Assembly: GCA_001931905.2 (NCBI GenBank)
Contig: MSJI02000861.1
Span: 62,001-126,000, forward strand
Reading direction: 5' to 3'
Length of the DNA stretch: 64,000 nt
DNA from: Cladosporium sp. IMV 00045
Lineage: Eukaryota; Ascomycota; Dothideomycetes; Cladosporiales; Cladosporiaceae
The translations under genes and the position numbers were made by a program. The notes under the pieces are model-generated. The model saw only the letters and a program-made list of their open reading frames with translations, was not told where the DNA came from and did no database searches. This document shows, one piece after another, positions 31,421 to 43,060 of this stretch; position 1 is the first letter of the stretch; each line of letters starts with the position of its first letter.

Positions 31421-31951
31421 TTATCCGTAGGGGTAGCAAGTGGAGTCATCACCCATGATACAGAGTTTCGACCCAGCGAAAGCCTTGTAGCTATCATCGC
31501 GTGCCGAACTGGGTTCCACGCCACCCTTGCAAGTGCTGTCGTCGCAGGCTTGGTCAAGCAAAATGCGAGTAACAGCGCGCAACTCGTCATAAGAAATGCA
31601 GTTCTTGACTCCTCCCTTGATCAGTCTGAGTTTGCCTGGGATTTGTAAACATTGGTCAGTCTTGCTCCTGAGGTATCGGTGAAAGGAGAAGAACTCACAG
31701 TCGCCTTGAGACCAGTCTTCGTCTGAGAATTCGCCGTCGCCGGTCGGGAGACCGTCGTAAATTGCCTGGCAGTCACTTGCACTTCCAGCTGCTCTGCTTG
31801 CAGCATCGCCGTCGAATGTGTATTGAGCAGCGTCGTCGACGACAGTGCAGCTGCCGTCACCGCAGTTGGAACCGCATGCGACAACACCCTGGCTAAACAA
31901 GCCGAGGGCTGCAGTGATGGCGAGGGGAGCGTAGAGCTTTCGAAATTGCAT
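31421..31951 (-). CDS. Small secreted ten-cysteine protein (effector-like)
   Basis: Unrecognised family. Exons 31699-31951 and 31421-31635 with a 63-base intron give 155 residues. I start at the ATG at 31951 because it opens a clear signal peptide (MQFRKLYAPLAITAALGLFS, cleavage near VVA/C); an in-frame ATG 20 codons upstream would bury it. The mature chain has ten cysteines at about 26, 30, 35, 61, 85, 97, 115, 120, 143 and 151, enough for five disulfides, and is acidic and glycine-rich near the N-terminus. Size, secretion and cysteine content fit an apoplastic effector or surface protein. A TATA box lies 83 bases upstream. Confidence 0.82.
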   Translation of the reverse strand: MQFRKLYAPLAITAALGLFSQGVVACGSNCGDGSCTVVDDAAQYTFDGDAASRAAGSASDCQAIYDGLPTGDGEFSDEDWSQGDCEFFSFHRYLRSKTDQCLQIPGKLRLIKGGVKNCISYDELRAVTRILLDQACDDSTCKGGVEPSSARDDSYKAFAGSKLCIMGDDSTCYPYG

Positions 31952-32714
31952 TGTTGTGTAGTTTGAGGGCGTAGAGATCGAAGAGTCGTTGTGTGAATCG
32001 ATCAAGGGCAATGAAGGTGTCGACAGAGGTGGATTTTATATCTGATCGTAACACCAGAAGGAGTACATCTCCACCACAAATACAAGGTCGACCATCCTCT
32101 GAGATGTCATGGTGGATCGAATACACGTACGCTCAAACGCATTACTGTAGAACCATTACTTAGAAGAGTTCGAAGGAAGGTGTTGTTCCTAACTTCAACC
32201 GAAAGTAACAATCCTTCGCGTACTTGGCTGATGTGAAATAGGCTGCGGAGCCAATCAAGGGTTAGAGTGAACTTCACGCATGTTCCTGAGCATCATAGCT
32301 TGTCAGGGCTTATTAAACTGGATGGGGAAGAACCCACTTGTTGGTCATGACTCGCTATAAAGAATGCGGAGATTTGAAGAGTTCCGACGTGAACCGACAC
32401 AGGCAACAGAATAATGTTGGATACGAACGATACATGATCGGGTCAAAATCGGTAAGTCGTTTTGGTGAACGGACATCCATGGATGAAAGTTGCCGAAATC
32501 GCTTGCCAAGCAATTTCCAATTTTGTAAAGACTGCGGCGATGCGTTTGAGGCAGACATCGAAGTGAGTGACTGACACAGGCCTTTATGACGATGTGCGAG
32601 CGTTATTTCGTTTAATAGCGGCCCTCGCAGAACAAAATCATCGAAAGAATGCCGGAGACGAATCAATCAAGTCAGTTCTGCATGCCTCGTAGCGTATATC
32701 TCCTATTCCCAAAG
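31952..32714. other. Intergenic region
   Basis: 763 bases: promoter of the secreted protein and 3' flank of the type II membrane protein gene. No other gene seen. Confidence 0.45.
32034..32040 (-). promoter_or_regulatory. TATA box of the ten-cysteine secreted protein gene
   Basis: TATAAAA on the minus strand, 83 bases before the ATG at 31951. Confidence 0.5.
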
Positions 32715-34157
32715 TCAATAAGCCCAATACATCGAACGACAAGTCCAACCATCAACTTCGTAAAGAACGTCACCAGAATCCCTGTACATCCAGAACTTAT
32801 GATCTGGCCTACCCTCCGCCACCCCAACCAAAGAGTCCACCGCATGAGTATCCGCCCCGCCAAAGACCGCCCAGTAGAGACTGACGTTCGAATCTTGATA
32901 CATGGCTACGAGCAGTCAGCTGACGGTCCCTTATCCTGAAAGGATAACACATACCAGCGTCAGGCACTTCCCAATCGGCGTAGGAGTTTTCAGTGACATT
33001 GACATAGTCGTTGGGCAGTTGGTCTGTGTTGCGTCCCGGCTGAAGTTGGACGTAATATGCCGCGCCGCTTGAGACTGTATCGTTGGGACCGGAGCAGTCG
33101 AGAAAGTGGTATCCGTCCTGGTTGCTGGGATTCAGACGGGCTGGCTTGGAAGGCGGGAGGACTGGTGGTTCTGGCGGTGGAGGGCGGGCTATGCCAGGAG
33201 GAACTGCGCGAGAGCTTAGTCTGTGATTTCAGATGGAGGAGAGCAGGTTTCAGATACGCGAAGTGTCGTTGAAGATGGCTTGGTTCGACCAATTCGTTCT
33301 GTCTTCGAAAGTGACTCTCTTGCCGCGCCGTGTGGCCATGCCGTCCCAGCAAACGTTGTCGAAGTCTGCGGGCCCAGCTAAGGTGAAGTTGCCGTAGCTG
33401 AATATGTACATCTCATAATCTTGCGAGAAGCCAAGGCCGAGATCGAGCTTGGTTCGGGCGTATTGGGCATTCACGTCGACTTCGATTGACGAATTTGGGT
33501 CGTGGTATATCAGGAAGTGTTTGTTCGGATTGTAAAGACGTAATTCGCGGACCATGGCGGTGGTGTATCGTCTTTCGGAGTCTTCTTGGTCGACCACAGC
33601 ACCGGATGTGCCATTTTTCAGAAGTTCGACAAAAGTGTTTGATGCGTTTAGGGTCGCTATTACGAATTAGTCGCGCTCGTCAGAATGATTGAAAAGTCCA
33701 TACCAGAATCGCCCGCGCCATCATCCGCGACATCGTCCGCAGAGTCCTCTGTTGAGTTGCTTTCTGAATTGCCAATGGAGTCGTCAGCAGGGGAAGCCTT
33801 CGATCTCCTCGAACCCAGACCAGCTCCGAGGCCCACGGCAAGAGCAATTATTAGACCGAAAGCAACCAACAGTGCCCAGAAGACTTTATACTTCAGCCCA
33901 CAGATTCGTTTGTGTCGAATAAGCTCATCCGAGGATTTTGGCGGACCTTTCGCTTCTACGGCAGAGTTGGAAACTTCCTTGTCAGTCTGCGAGAATGCCT
34001 CCTTGTCCTCTTGACAAATGGCTTCAGGCTCCGCTTGCACGGTCTCTTTCCCGCTTTGCAAGACTTGTTCCTCGTTCGACAAGACCACCTCGAGGCCCGG
34101 TGGCAAGAATGCCAGTTCGTGCGGTAAGCCTGCTTCTGTGCGTTGACGTTGCGACAT
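32715..34157 (-). CDS. Predicted type II membrane protein with large extracellular domain
   Basis: Unrecognised family. Four exons, 33704-34157, 33258-33656, 32955-33203 and 32715-32905, all in frame with 47-54 base introns, give 430 residues. Residues 1-88 are cytoplasmic and Glu-rich; one TM helix (KVFWALLVAFGLIIALAVGL) lies at about 90-112. An acidic Ser/Asp stalk (SESNSTEDSADDVADDGAGD) follows, then a luminal or extracellular domain with several N-glycosylation sequons and a YNPNKHFLIYHDPNSSIEV...FDNVCWDG region. A Pro-rich linker (PPPPEPPVLPPSKP) splits this from a C-terminal part rich in W/Y. The architecture resembles fungal cell-surface proteins with lectin-like ectodomains, but I cannot name the fold. 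Confidence 0.82.
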
Positions 34158-34945
34158 TTCTCAATGCAATTCGCTCAGAATTTTGCTGTGAGTTGTGACT
34201 GAGTGAGTGGTGTTGCCATGTTGCATGGCCGCTCAATCTGTTGGCCATACGTTTCCTGGGGATTGCATGCTTGTGGCAGGCCAATGCTGCTAAGTCAAGC
34301 TGAAGTCATGTCAGCCGCTCTTGTCCTACAAATGCCGGAGCATGGTGGTACGAAAATGCATGAATGCCGGACTGGCTGGCGAGCTGTTCCACTTCGAGTA
34401 GCATATTGGCGCTGATGCTGTACACCTTCATCCTTAAAAAGAGCTCGCATTGCATGTTCGAGAATTGTTGTGTTCTGTGGTGTGAATGGCATAGTGTTTG
34501 CCGTACCAGACTCGACGAAGGTACTGCGAAACGGTTACATCTCTGTAAGCTGCCATACTCTGGCGTCAGCTCGCGGCACATCTGTAGCTGCACCATGAAA
34601 CGAAATCAAAATTGTAGTAAGAATAGCCGAAATGGGAACTGTTGGTCGCAAAATGCCTCACTTCTGCGCATGCCATCCGTTTTGTGGTCTCTCCCTAATT
34701 GATACAATAATTTACACATCCATACCCGGCACATGCCAGGCTGTCCAGATCCAATTCTCGCCTTTTGAACTCCCTTCTTTGATGTTCGCTTAAAAATGCA
34801 TATCGCCCTTGCGCCTCCCCGCGGCGGGTATCAGAAGCCATATTGCTGGCTGTCACTTGTTTTTCCTCGCAGACTTGCTCGGAGTCTTCTCATCGCGTCT
34901 TTCCATGGTTCATAATGGCCCTCACTTGAGGCCACTGGTAGCCGC
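34158..34945. other. Intergenic region
   Basis: 788 bases between the start of the membrane protein gene and the 3' end of the mitochondrial uL11 gene. Nothing recognised. Confidence 0.45.
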
Positions 34946-35549
34946 TCAAGGAACAACGTTCACGCCCAAGCTGCCGGCCTGCGCAACAACGCTCTTCACG
35001 ACACCCTCGAATGGCGTCCCGCTGAGTCTCGTCTCTGAATGCTTGATCTTCGCGATTTCCCACACGTGCTTCAAGCTGATCTCGCCAACACTGCCCGTGC
35101 CTGCCATTCCTGGGGCATCACCGCGATTGAACGATGCCTTGCCTTTGCCGTCGGTGCCTAGTATGCTGTTCGGGCCTGCCACATTGCCGGCGCCGCGAAT
35201 CTTGTTCCTGGACGCTTTGACGCCAGCGGCGGCGAGGAGGAGCTGCGCGGTGGGAGGCGTGCGAATCTCGAATTGAAAGCTGCGATCGGGACGGACGGTG
35301 ACGCGCGCTGGGACGGGAGTTCCGGGGACGTAGTTTGCTGTGCGTGCGTTGAATTCCTGAGGGTTGGAAATGTTAGCGTTTGTGAATAGAATAGCTGACG
35401 ATTCGAGACGAGGATCTTACTTTGCAGAAGTCCATGGATTTGACACCCTTACTACCCAGCGCGGGACCGACGGGCGGCGAGGGCGATGCCTGGCCAGCAC
35501 CGACGATGAGCTTGACCACCTGGTTTTTTGCGAGCGCTTTGTTTGCCAT
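34946..35549 (-). CDS. MRPL19: Mitochondrial large-subunit ribosomal protein uL11m
   Basis: Mitochondrial ribosomal protein of the L11 (uL11) family, part of the GTPase-associated stalk base. Exons 35421-35549 and 34946-35356 with a 64-base intron give 179 residues. The N-terminal domain has [20 protein letters not shown], the L11 signature, then SMDFCKEFNART across the splice. The C-terminal rRNA-binding domain has [19 protein letters not shown] and ends GSLGVNVV. The extra approximately 35 residues relative to bacterial L11 include an insertion around [17 protein letters not shown]. The symbol follows the yeast naming. Confidence 0.93.
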
Positions 35550-36542
35550 GATGTGTGGACTTGGTGTGTGATCGGCTGTTCACATGCGATCTCCAGTCGA
35601 CGAAGTCTCCCAATGCTATGCTGTAACTTCCTAACGCGGAAATGGCTGCGGGAAGTTCGGAGGAGGGAGACCTCACTCAGGCTGGAGTCACGTGCCGTCG
35701 GTCGATCAGATCGATAAAGTCCACAAGTCTCCGAGTCCACTTCGACTCTCCCCAGTCGGCAAGAGTCGGGGCGATGTGGGGGACCAACATGGGCAAGAGC
35801 CCAGAGGCCTACGAGTACATCAACCTATTTCATGCGAGATAGCCTTGCTATACGTTCCTTGCCTATACCAGATGCGCGTCTTCAAGAGTGTCTTGCATCA
35901 AATGGCAGAGATAGAGGACAACCAACGCTGAATGACGGAATATCAGGCCCGGCATCCTCAGGGCAGGAGTCTTTGGTTCCCGACGCCATACAAAGCCATA
36001 CCCATCTGTCGGGATCCGCCTTCGCCTCACTACTGCACTCCTCTGCGCCGGCTGCATGACATGCTCGACGCGGATTCGCGCCAGCACATCGTCGCAGCCA
36101 AACACAGGCCCACCCCTGGAGTGGCCGCCGTATCTACGTCCAACCCTGGTCGCCGTTCGCGTTTCACAAGACCCCCATGGCACCCTCTGGCCTGCGGTTG
36201 TGAGACACGCCGGACTTGCTCCTATTGTTGGCATGTATCTTCCTGTTACGCTGTAGCGAGTGGTTGGTACATCTACCACACAGCTGTTTGCCTCTTCCAC
36301 CTGGCCCTGCAGCTGCTCGACCACCATACCCACGAGTGCACGTCACTTGCGCTGCGCTGTCTTACCTTTTCCTCTCGCATGCTGCCCCGTCGCTCCGTCT
36401 CCGTCTTTCTGTTTGGTACACTTGCAGCTCGCCCGCATGGCTGACGATAGTCGTTCGGGCGTGTTCGCGACTCTGTGGTTTTCGACACTGTAAAGATACC
36501 CAAGAGGCTTTTGCACCTGTTTTTCCGGGGCGTGGAGAAGGC
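35550..36542. other. Divergent intergenic region
   Basis: 993 bases between uL11m and the DUF6594 gene. Frames up to about 150 codons exist on both strands (for example 35863-36333 minus) but look like random C/T-rich sequence. It likely includes a long 5' leader for the DUF6594 gene. Confidence 0.4.
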
Positions 36543-38939
36543 ATGGTAAGTGGGTCTCGCTTCTCGTCTCATTCACCGCCCCACGAACCTCACCTCGCAG
36601 ACATCCCACCATTTGTTTGCCAGACTGACGCCTGTGGCACTGCATAGGCCGCACGCTCCCCTTCGCCTGTGCCACCGCGTGTGGTGCCTTCAGAGCATAT
36701 GAATGAACGAGCAAACGCCGATGACGAACAGCCCGTTCGAAGCAGAGCGCCAGCCTCGACACATGTCCTGAAAGACCAGAACAGAGCCTCCTCTGATTGG
36801 ATCGACATTGATGAGGAACGACCAAGGCGACGTCGTAGATCTAGACAGCAACCTTCTGAATCAGGCAGATCAAGTCGACAAATAAAGACGAAACATCAGA
36901 CCAACCCCCAAGGTGACATTGGACGCTTTCTTCCAAAGTTAGGCCGAATACTGGAAGCGACAGACCCGAACGTACGGCAGAAGTCTAGCGTCCAAGGGTC
37001 AAAAAGCAGTAAAGACTTCGACGATAAGAACCGGTCTGGCCGCCATAAAGAAAGTACTGACTCCATCTACCGACATCCGTCTAGGCGAACTAGATCAGTT
37101 CAGCGAAGACCCGAGCCAATACCAGGAGTCAATCAGTCATTGTTGTCTGTCCTATCTAGTCTAACAGGCGTGTCTGAGCGGTCCAGTGAGAGCACTTCGA
37201 CCATTACGCAACAATCCTACGATCGCAAACGAGGAATCCACTCACGAACCATGCCTTCCAAATCTCGACGAGCCGACATGGCTTCGAAACAAGCATCAGC
37301 TAGAATGCCACGCATGAGGTCGCCAAACGTCTTTGACTACATGGAAGAAGTGAACTCCGCCGATGAGCACGAAAACCAGTCGGTGATCTCGCCTGCGTCC
37401 TCGGTTTCTTCACACTACCAGGGCTCGGACGCCGGCTCAAGTGAGGGACCAGGAACGCCCTCATCACGATCCACAATACCTTCTCCTACAGTGGCTCGTA
37501 ATGCAAGTGTCAGTGTAGCCGAGCTTCGAAGGAAATATGATTCCGACCATGCGAGCTCCACCAAATCGCACGTCAGTAATAGCGACCTGAACTCGTCAGT
37601 CCGCAGCGTCCGCAAGCAAGGAAGCTTCAAAGGTATCACCGAACGAGACAGTGATCCGAAGGAAGCCACGTCTCCGTCGATGACATCTTCGAGATCAGAC
37701 CTCGATGGAAGTGCCAGACAAGGATCGCATGGGTCCTTGCACACATTAGACGGAGAACAGCGTCTCCTCCAACAGGAAGAAGCGATGCGCCAACATATGG
37801 CCTATTCGCAGCACCCATACTCTTACGACTTCTCACCTACATCTGATCCTCCTCACACTCAGCCCTCTCCAGTCCCCGAACCGACATCTCACTCTCACCA
37901 TCAATCGCTTCAACATTACATTCATCAACCCGTTCCAACCAGACCCAACCCTCCAAAAGTAGTCAGATCGACACCATCGCCGGCCGATGGCGCGCAATCA
38001 TCAGTAGCTGTCCCGCATCATGCTCCGCCTCACGCACCAGACGCTCCAGATTACACGAAAACCACACTGGCCGGGTACGAACTCATGGCTGCACATATCA
38101 TCCCCGCTCCCCACCCTAACAACACCGAAGTCAACGACTTCGCAATGAGACAACCACAGCTCACCCCCATCTACCGGAAATTCTCCCACCTCCACCACCG
38201 CATCCTCCTCCAGATCCAAGACGAGCTCTCTGAAATGGAAGCCCAACTACGCGTGTACGACGAGATCGCCGCGCAAACCTACACCACACCACCAGCGTCA
38301 CCACCAACCTCCTCCGCATCTCCTCACACAAACACCACATCACCAACCCAACCGCAAGCCCAGCCTCATCAGCAGCAGCAAACGCACCACCCCGCCTCCC
38401 GCCGCGCAGAAACCCACCCGCAAAGCCACCCGATCTTCGCGCACCGCACGCGTCTCCTGGGGAACATCTTCCTCAAACAGCAACAGTACCACACCGCCTT
38501 GCGCGACTACAACTCCCTAGCGCGAGACTCCCGCCCAGCCGCCGACGACGAGGTCGAAGCTTACAGGGCGTTCATGAAAGAGCGCAAACCAGTCTGGGAA
38601 GTGGAGGCGCAGTTCCTGGATCGTGCGGAGGACTTGATCGTCCCGATCGGCGCGGAGGTGGAAGGAGAAGAATCCCATAACAGCGGGAAGATGACCAAGC
38701 CTACAAAGCATCGCAGCAACAACAGCAAGAAGTCCAATTCCGGTCCCAATTCCGGATCCGACATTCTCTTGGAGCAAACCCTCTTCCTCGCCGCCTTGCT
38801 CCTCCTTCCTCTCCTCCTCTCAGCCGTCCTCCCGGACTTCGCCAGCCGAGCGGCCGCCACGGCTCTTCTGGGCGCTGGAGCCGGTCTGGTGGTTTGGGGA
38901 GCGCGTTTGAGAGGGGGGAGGATGGGTGGTGTTGTTTGA
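36543..38939 (+). CDS. DUF6594 membrane protein
   Basis: A fungal protein of unknown function: a long disordered N-terminus, a DUF6594 domain and C-terminal TM helices. The main exon is 36648-38939. I propose that its start codon sits on a separate exon, ATG at 36543-36545 directly before GTAAGT, joined over a 102-base intron with a CTGAC branch site, giving 764 residues starting MAARSPSPVPP. Without that, the first ATG is at 36699 (747 residues). Residues 1-450 are Ser/Arg-rich. The domain begins near AGYELMAAH and includes TPIYRKFSHLHHRILLQIQD and ELSEMEAQLRVYD, is interrupted by a Pro/Thr/Gln insert, and resumes with LLGNIFLKQQQYHTALRDYN. Two hydrophobic segments close the protein (LFLAALLLLPLLLSAVL and TALLGAGAGLVVWGARL). 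Confidence 0.8.
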
Positions 38940-41135
38940 TTTGACCGATCTTGATTTGGTCGATCAAGTCTTTGCGATGGTATAATCCATTGTCCTTCTT
39001 CTTTCTCTGTGACTTTAGGAAGGCGCAAAAGCACGGTTTTCTCAGGGCGTCACGCTCGTTTTTGAAAAGTCCTTTTGAGAATCTGCGTTTGAGTCTCTGA
39101 TGGGGAAAGCCGGCAAGGGCCACTTTGTACTTTCTAATGTCGAAGGGTCAGCGGGCGCTCCATCTCTATTCTCTGTTTTTCAGTCTTACGAACGCGCATG
39201 GAAAAAGTGTATGATCAACTTGCGTCCGAGTACGAACGGACATTTTCGCTTGCGGGATCTAATGTTTGTGTCTCATGCTTTTCTTGCGATTAAAAGTCGA
39301 ATCAAAAACAAACAGCAGGGGGGAGTTAGGGGATGAGGAGACTCGCAGAGAGAACGAGGCGGGTCTCTTTTCATCAATCCAAAGCGGGTTTTCTTCCTTC
39401 GATTTACTTGTGAAGCGTTTATGTCATGCATTTCTCTCCCTCCCTTGCAATTCTCCCCTGTCGGTGGTATTCTGACATTCGTCCCTGGAGTTTTAAAGAT
39501 AAACCAGTCGCCCGCGAAGCAGGTCCTCCGCGGTCGATCGATTGATCAATTGCCTGCTCTCTGCCTAGCAATCTTCTCTTCAAGCGTCTCTCTTGATTTC
39601 TCCGGGTTCTCCAACACCTCTCATCAATCGATGGATGGGTGACGTGTAGAGCGGGCTTGAGTTTTCGATACCTCACTTGTATTTTGCTCGCTTCGTTTTT
39701 GTCTCATCTTTTTCGATGCGTTTTCTCTTTCCTCTTATTCATTCTACCCCTTCTTTTCGAAATGGTGAGCAAATACCTTCCAGACACCCACCAAACGCCC
39801 GCAGCAACTCTGACGAACATGTCTCCGTCAAAGCCGTCAGTCCACCAGTCCTGCTTGAAGTAACTTCTTGATCATGAAAGTCCGCCGAAGGAAAACGAGC
39901 AGCGACGCCGCATTACTGAGATAGATCATTCCGAAACTGCCAGACAGGCAACTGACAAGGCCACGCCAGTGGGAGAACTTCAAAGCTGAAGAGTGAAAGG
40001 AACAAGGTAGGTATTAAAATATATCCTGTCCATTTCTCCTTCTCCCTCTTCTTTCTATGCCCTAATGCGTCAGAAAAAGAATTCCTTTCCACCTTCTACA
40101 TAGTTAATTACAATTATTACGGTTTCTCATTCGAGGGGATTCGCTGTTCATCCATCCGTCCATCCTCCTCCATATCCCCAGCTTCCGTTCCGTCTTTTGA
40201 TACACTTCAGGAGGGAGAGGCAAAGCGTAGGGAACAAGAGAAAAGGTGTACGCACTCCTTAGGAGCCTTGACCATTCTCTTTTCTTCTTCCACCTTGCCT
40301 TCCTTTCCAACTCCTACTCGGCACGCAGCATGGGAGAGCGAGCTGGGAGCGTGACTGGCAAAGGCATAGGCAGATGGTGCGCGGACAAGTCGAAATCGCT
40401 CGATGTTGTCCCTGTGAGGGGACCCCAACACCAAGATAAGAAATCAACTCGCTTCACACCATTCCGCTTCCGCCCTGGCAAGTTTAGCCCTTCTCTTCTT
40501 CCACTGTGCTCGGTCCCTTCCTTCTCCTTCCTTCCCTTACACTAGAACTCGCGCGCACTGGTTTTCACGCGATTCCCCACCCTGGTCCCTGATTCTCGAG
40601 GAAAGCACATCTCCCCTCCGTCTTCCGCTCCAGCCTCAGGACTAGCGCCGTATTGCCCATCATCGTCCGAAGGAGGCTGGAAATCGAGAGAGAGGAAGAG
40701 AGTGTGCTTCCCTTCCATATAGTACAAGCGAGTGTGTCTGGCTCGATCAGATTTGTCTCGCCGGGGAAATTTTAAAAAGTTTGTATCTTCGTCGTTCGTT
40801 ATGCACATTTTGCGCGCGCCCACCCAAGAATCGAAGTTTGGTTGTGTCTTGTCCTGGCCTTATCGTTTGAACAGCCGTCTTGTGTCCCATTGTCGTGGAA
40901 CCCGGGAATTTGAGATGGCGTTGTGGTGCGTGATCGTCATGACCGGTGAGTCGTGACTCCAAGGTACCAGAAAACGCCATCCGCCAAGGCCCGGCGGGTG
41001 AAGATCCAGAGGTCGTTTGCTTTCGTGCCGTCGTGATGGCCCGTCATGAGTTGAGATCGTACACGTCGGAAGTGAGGCATGGCTTCTTGCTTTCGGGTCG
41101 CTCGTGCAACATTAGCCCACATTCCTCATTGGCAC
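38940..41135. other. Long convergent intergenic region, CT-rich
   Basis: 2.2 kb between two 3' ends (DUF6594 plus strand, AUR1 minus strand), longer than convergent spacers elsewhere in the window. Sequence is strongly pyrimidine-rich on the plus strand with many TCTC/CCTT tracts. The open frames (for example 39639-39863, 40246-40545) are low-complexity and unlike proteins. I see no RNA gene. Confidence 0.45.
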
Positions 41136-42500
41136 CTAGCCCTTGATGCCTTCGCTGTCGCTGCCGCTGGCCAAGGTGTCACCTTCCCAGCTCTCGTCTC
41201 CGGCCACAGGGCTCCTGAATCCAGTCGAAGGACTCCTCGAGGCGGGGCTGAAGCTGGAGCTGGAACCAAGTGTCCATTCATCGCTATCTCCGTGCAGAGT
41301 CGGGTATGCCTCCTCGTCCAAGTCGCCAGCGAAGCCATAGGCGAATGGCTGCTTGGCTTCGCCGCGCTCAACGTATTCATAGTCCCAGCGGAACATCTTG
41401 CCAGGCTGCATGCGAGGCAGGAAAGTGGACTTGGCGACGAAGTAGACGGTGGCGCTGATGATGCCTCCTGCGACGAGATCGACGGCGTAGTGGTGGCTGA
41501 GGTACATGGTCGCCCACCAAAGCCAGAGGGTGTAGATGACGAACAACGGGCGGAGACGCGGGAACGTGTGGGACATGAAGAGGGCCTCAATGGTGGCCGA
41601 GCCGGAGTGCAGAGACGGGAACGCGCCGAACACGACGGGAGACGCGGTGAAAGTCGAGGTGTACAGGTCGATGTTGAAGAGCTTGTCGATCGCGGCAAGA
41701 CCGGCGGGCGAGCCGGGCATGCTGTAGTTAGCAGGCGCCAGACCGTACATGTTCTCATACCAAGGCGGAGCGCAAGGGAAGCAGAGCTGAATGCTGACGC
41801 CAATAATGTTCATCCATCCGAATGCGCGAGCAAAGGTGGGAGTGGTTCCGGGAGGACCGAAGATGAACATTAGACCAGAGCAGACGAAAGGCGCGCCGAA
41901 GTGGGTGATGCCGTAAGGCAACCAAGCGAGTACGTCGAAAAAGGTGCTCTTGTGGGCGGAGAGGATGTTGCTCAGGTTTGCGCCGTAGAGGATGTTCTCA
42001 AGCGCCGGCAGCACGCGGACCCAAATGGGCGGGCGGTACTCGCCGGAGATGAATTGACAGGCGTAGAAGAAAATCAACCAACCTGCTATAGGGAGGAAAG
42101 GCAGGAAAAACTGGCGAGTCAAAGGGACGAGCAAGCTGAGCAACAGGAGAGTAGCCACGAGAGTCTTGATAAAAGGCCCAGGACTTTGGATGACGCAGAG
42201 GGAGAAGATGCCGAGAATGGCGAGAAAGATGTACTGCGCGTCCCAGGCGCTCCACTGGTGCCTCTTCAAGCTCCTCAGAGTGTCTGCGGGATTGAGGGAA
42301 GTCTCGAGCTGGGTGATGGAGGCGGGCGCGGAGGATGCATTGACTTGTCCCGACCGTAGTCTTGTTCTTGTGGAGCGAAGCTTGCGGCGAAGTCTATGGG
42401 GAATAATGGTCGGGAGGGTGAGCGGGATCTTGGAGGTGGTGAAGAAGCGCTGGGTGGAGTCTTCCGCGGCGGCGTTGAGGGAGAAGTAGGAGGCCGCCAT
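41136..42500 (-). CDS. AUR1: Inositol phosphorylceramide synthase, catalytic subunit
   Basis: A Golgi membrane enzyme that transfers phosphoinositol from phosphatidylinositol to ceramide; essential in fungi and the target of aureobasidin A. Intronless, 454 residues. The PAP2-type catalytic motifs are FPSLHSGSA (293-301) and MYLSHHYAVDLVAGG (331-345), giving the two catalytic histidines and aspartate. The HFGAPFV segment (199-205) aligns with the yeast His157-Phe158 region linked to drug resistance and is unchanged. Six or more TM helices are visible between residues 88 and 360. N- and C-terminal tails are Ser-rich and cytosolic. The next ATG inside the frame would remove conserved sequence, so the first is used. 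Confidence 0.96.
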   Translation of the reverse strand: MAASYFSLNAAAEDSTQRFFTTSKIPLTLPTIIPHRLRRKLRSTRTRLRSGQVNASSAPASITQLETSLNPADTLRSLKRHQWSAWDAQYIFLAILGIFSLCVIQSPGPFIKTLVATLLLLSLLVPLTRQFFLPFLPIAGWLIFFYACQFISGEYRPPIWVRVLPALENILYGANLSNILSAHKSTFFDVLAWLPYGITHFGAPFVCSGLMFIFGPPGTTPTFARAFGWMNIIGVSIQLCFPCAPPWYENMYGLAPANYSMPGSPAGLAAIDKLFNIDLYTSTFTASPVVFGAFPSLHSGSATIEALFMSHTFPRLRPLFVIYTLWLWWATMYLSHHYAVDLVAGGIISATVYFVAKSTFLPRMQPGKMFRWDYEYVERGEAKQPFAYGFAGDLDEEAYPTLHGDSDEWTLGSSSSFSPASRSPSTGFRSPVAGDESWEGDTLASGSDSEGIKG

Positions 42501-42556
42501 GGTGATTAAGAGCTACTGTCGGAGGACTGAGAGGGTTAAGGTGGCGGCGGAGAGGA

Positions 42557-42573
42557 GGTGGTGGTGGTGGTGG
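42557..42573. repeat. (GGT)n microsatellite
   Basis: Five and two thirds units, about 60 bases upstream of the AUR1 start codon, so probably in its 5' leader. Confidence 0.9.
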
Positions 42574-42930
42574 AGATGTGGGAGGGTCGAAGCCCTTTCA
42601 CTCGCGCTCGCAGGCAGCAGGCAAAGAAGTCGAGGCGGGCTGTGTTTGAGCTAAGATGTTTTGTTAAGGGCTGAGAGGCTGGTCGGCGCGGCGATGAGGT
42701 CGCACAAGCACAAGAGGCGTGGCGTGCTGAGAGATGCAGATGCGAGGGTTGGTGATTATTATTGCTGCGTGCGGTCGAGGGAGTAGGATGCGGTGGTGGT
42801 GAGGGTGGCGGTGGTGGGAGAGTGTAGTGTAGGTAAAGGCGTGAGAGTAGGAAGCGAGAAAGGCAGCAGCAACGGACGGAGAGTAGTAGTGAGGAGAGTT
42901 AATTGGGTAGGAAGTGGATGATTGGCAAAT

Positions 42931-43060
42931 CAGCAGCAGCAGCAGTAGCAGCAGTAGCAGCACAGCACACAGAACAAGAACAGAGCACACTCTCAACTAC
43001 TACCCAGTCTACCACAGACAGCCACAGTACTAGCAGCAGGTAGCAGCAGGTAGCAGCAGT
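42931..43060. repeat. Interrupted CAG/TAG repeats
   Basis: CAGCAGCAGCAGCAG with TAG interruptions at 42931-42962, and three TAGCAGCAGG units at 43031-43060. Non-coding. Confidence 0.85.

Noticed and set aside
35863..36333. 156-codon minus frame
   Set aside because: Random composition, overlaps other open frames, no conserved motif.
41079..41873. 264-codon open frame on the plus strand
   Set aside because: Antisense of AUR1; no domain.
42931..43060. CAG repeats as a CRISPR-like or minisatellite array
   Set aside because: Simple trinucleotide slippage without spacers.
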